From Symbiodinium kawagutii (taxonomy: Eukaryota; Sar; Dinophyceae; Suessiales; Symbiodiniaceae), in the NCBI GenBank assembly GCA_009767595.1, contig VSDK01015536.1:120265-184264 (forward strand): a stretch of 64,000 bases of DNA. Direction: 5' to 3'. A program made the translations under genes and the position numbers. Below, piece by piece: positions 62,082 to 64,000 of the stretch (position 1 is its first letter; every line of letters starts with the position of its first letter). A model generated the notes under the pieces. The model was not told the DNA's origin. It saw only the letters and a list, made by a program, of their open reading frames with translations, and searched no databases.

Positions 62082-63087
62082 CTGGTGAGTCACATCGGCG
62101 GATCATGGCGTTCGTGATTTGACTGATGGTGGAGCACGCTGGCAGTGGTGATCAATGGCTGAGAATGATTGGCAATATTTGGCACCGGTTCCTGACCGCA
62201 GATAAGGGCAAATGTCATGTCATAATCACTTCGACTCTGGATCTCTCTAGATGTCATCGACTGGTAATCATGCTCTCCACTACTCCTGAATTTTTTAAAG
62301 ATCTCTGTCGAGATGGGAGATGGCTGGAGGTGCGACAGGGATCCGCAAGTTGCGGGGCCGTGTACCTCGGCACCCGCTGTTGCAACATCCTCAGTGCTGC
62401 CCTCATTGAATTCTTGCTGCTCGGACGTGTCACTGGTGGTCTTGCCCCAGGCTGAAAAGAAATAGTCATTTTTAAAACATATCCTAGTTTTATGGAAGAG
62501 CCAACAACTTCTAAACAACCTCCAAATTGTTTTATTTAAAGACAATACATATCTGATTAAGCTTGGTGGTACAAACTGTTTGTTCCTGATGAACCGGTGC
62601 CTGATAATCTCTCATCACAATTGTTGCGTATCAATATTGTTCATCGTTGCTTGTCCTGTTGGCCCTCAACTCCCGTGCCAAGAATTCTAAGACTGTTCTT
62701 TCTCATGTGAAAATTATCCTGGAACTGGACTATAGCTTCCCCTTGTTTCTCGCAGTTTTGGGAAGATGTGCCTTACTTGTAGAAACTCCTGTTCATTTTT
62801 CCAACGATTCAATCTACCAATAAATTGGACTTCAGCACATAAATAAATCGGACATCGCTAGAACTGATACTAAATAAGGGAACTGATACTAAATAAATCA
62901 CCAATCAATTGGGGAACTGATACTAAATAAGGGCCTCCAAACCACCCTGGAGATTTTCCCATTGACCAACTCATTGAGTTCAAGAGATACCCCGCCCAGG
63001 CCAGTGCTGGCCAGTGGTCATGGCAAAAAATATCATTTCGATCAGGTAGATCGAAATAATGATTGATATTGGTTGATATAATGATTG
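62082..63087. other. Intron with an unplaced GC-rich island
   Basis: 62300-62460 is GC-rich and open on the minus strand in two frames (one reads AWGKTTSDTSEQQEF, the other SMRAALRMLQQRVPRY). It may be an upstream exon that I could not place. Three copies of GAACTGATACTAAATAA lie at 62860-62931. Confidence 0.4.
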
Positions 63088-63168
63088 TACCCCAAATCAA
63101 CCAATATCAATCATTTCTAGTAATAAACCAACCGTTTTGGGGGTTCCCTATGGCTTGAGAAACGCCCA
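63088..63168. mobile_element. R4 inverted-repeat element
   Basis: GTACCCCAAATCAACCAATA at the left, GGGGGTTCCCTATGGCTTGA with GAAACGCC at the right. Directly abuts an R1 copy. Confidence 0.65.
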
Positions 63169-63170
63169 TA

Positions 63171-63292
63171 TGGCTGTGGGTCAGTTCACCCTTAGTCCCC
63201 CTGGTTCCCCTATCATTTACCATTTTTGCACCTGTAGCCTTGTTGGTCATCATCCACCAGGAAATTGGTTGGTTACTATTGACCCATGGCCA
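63171..63292 (+). mobile_element. R1 inverted-repeat element (copy J)
   Basis: TGGCTGTGGGTCAGTTCACC at the left, TATTGACCCATGGCC at the right. It shares the CCTGTAGCCTTGTTGG interior with copy A. Confidence 0.82.
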
Positions 63293-63364
63293 AATCATCA
63301 TCAAACATCCGTGATCAACAAGCAAATGATTTGGATCATGGATGTTTGATGATGATTGATTTGC
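63292..63364. repeat. Perfect-stem palindrome AATCATCATCAAACATCC
   Basis: AATCATCATCAAACATCC and its exact reverse complement GGATGTTTGATGATGATT flank a 30-base centre. Strong hairpin potential next to R1 copy J. Confidence 0.88.
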
Positions 63365-63540
63365 AACATATTTGGCGAGAAATCATGATCACCAAACATC
63401 CATGGCTTTGATAAATCATCATCAAGCATCAAAATCATCCAGAACAACATCCAAATCGCCAAAACCCGGTTTCAAACCATTCTGAATTATCATCATTAGC
63501 ATGATCATGGCCAATATCAACATACATTGACTAATTAACC

Positions 63541-63690
63541 ATTATTGACCTCGGCTATTAAACCTTCTCTGGCTGGTGGTTTGAACCCCTATGAAAAATG
63601 TTAGTCAACCAACCATTTGTTAATGATTACTAGCGAAAACAAAACAATGTTTGAAACCACCAGCCAGATTATTAACTACGGCTATTAAAC
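63541..63690. mobile_element. R2 element flanked by a 23-bp direct repeat
   Basis: Element 63569-63667: GGCTGGTGGTTTGAACCCCT at the left, GAAACCACCAGCCAG at the right. Its flanks, 63541-63563 and 63668-63690, agree at 20 of 23 bases (shared core CGGCTATTAAAC). This may be an old target-site duplication or a local duplication. Confidence 0.7.
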
Positions 63691-63819
63691 ATTCATATGA
63701 TCAACCATTATCAACCATCATTGACCATTATTAACCATTTATTAACCATTGTTAACCAGTATCAACCATTGAAAAAACCTGGTCATTTTACATCGAAAAA
63801 AATGCATCTCAACGATCCT

Positions 63820-63903
63820 CATGCCAGGTCTGGGGCGCGATCTCGCCGTTGTGTTGGATCTCCCACGGCGCCACGGCGCCACGTAACACTTCAACAGTTG
63901 ATT
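63820..63903 (-). CDS. Unplaced candidate exon
   Basis: A GC-rich island reading LRGAVAPWEIQHNGEIAPQ on the minus strand, unlike the AT-rich sequence around it. It could be an N-terminal exon of the WD40 gene or of a neighbour. No start codon, and the splice sites were not resolved. Confidence 0.3.
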
Positions 63904-63928
63904 CAGTCTTAACTACTTGATGAGTATA

Positions 63929-64000
63929 TGGCTATGGGTCAATATTAATCAACCAACAATTGGGGAGTAATCAAGAAAACAATGGTTAATGATAAGGGAA
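63929..64000 (-). mobile_element. R1 inverted-repeat element (copy K, reversed, cut by window end)
   Basis: TGGCTATGGGTCAATATTAA, then the reversed R1 interior, running off the window. Confidence 0.8.

Overview
The window looks like nuclear DNA of a dinoflagellate, most likely a Suessiales species (Symbiodiniaceae or Polarella-like); the exact species cannot be read from it. Four things point there: a gene cut into very small exons with many GC donors and AG|G acceptors, relict spliced-leader-like sequences, a LINE that carries a cytosine-5 DNA methyltransferase, and introns packed with inverted-repeat elements and microsatellites. No bacterial-style operon, rRNA, tRNA or CRISPR array was found.

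Two systems dominate. The first is one minus-strand host gene running through almost the whole window. I could join 25 exons (mean about 55 nt, 1,382 nt in total) from 62081 down to 9995 in one continuous reading frame across 24 introns. It encodes a WD40 beta-propeller protein resembling flagellar/CFAP or EML-type proteins. Candidate further exons lie at 7585-7637 and 5456-5565 (C-terminal side). The N-terminal part lies above 62081 and is unresolved. No single ORF covers this gene because each exon is only 30-126 nt.

The second is an apparently intact non-LTR retrotransposon of about 10.2 kb (46839-57050, minus strand), flanked by a perfect 14-bp target-site duplication. It sits in the 11.3-kb intron between exons 5 and 6 of the host gene, in the same sense. 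Its first ORF (52007-56977) holds a cytosine-5 DNA methyltransferase, acidic repeats, a possible Ulp1-like cysteine-protease domain and a C-terminal coiled coil. Its second ORF (46913-51985) holds an APE-type endonuclease, reverse transcriptase, a CCHC zinc motif and RNase H. The two ORFs share one frame, separated by a single TGA and seven sense codons. A degenerate 2A-like segment lies just before the endonuclease. LINE methyltransferases in dinoflagellates are already reported (de Mendoza et al. 2018), so the new points here are the architecture, the TGA junction and the genomic setting.

The introns hold at least four families of short inverted-repeat (MITE-like) elements of about 70-125 bp, here called R1-R4, together with many trinucleotide and tetranucleotide arrays, AT-rich TTAACCAT-word tracts, a 12/24-bp minisatellite with a 24-base N gap, and a GC-rich dispersed repeat with an exact 71-bp duplication. 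R1 copies lie just downstream of splice donors, in one orientation, more often than expected.
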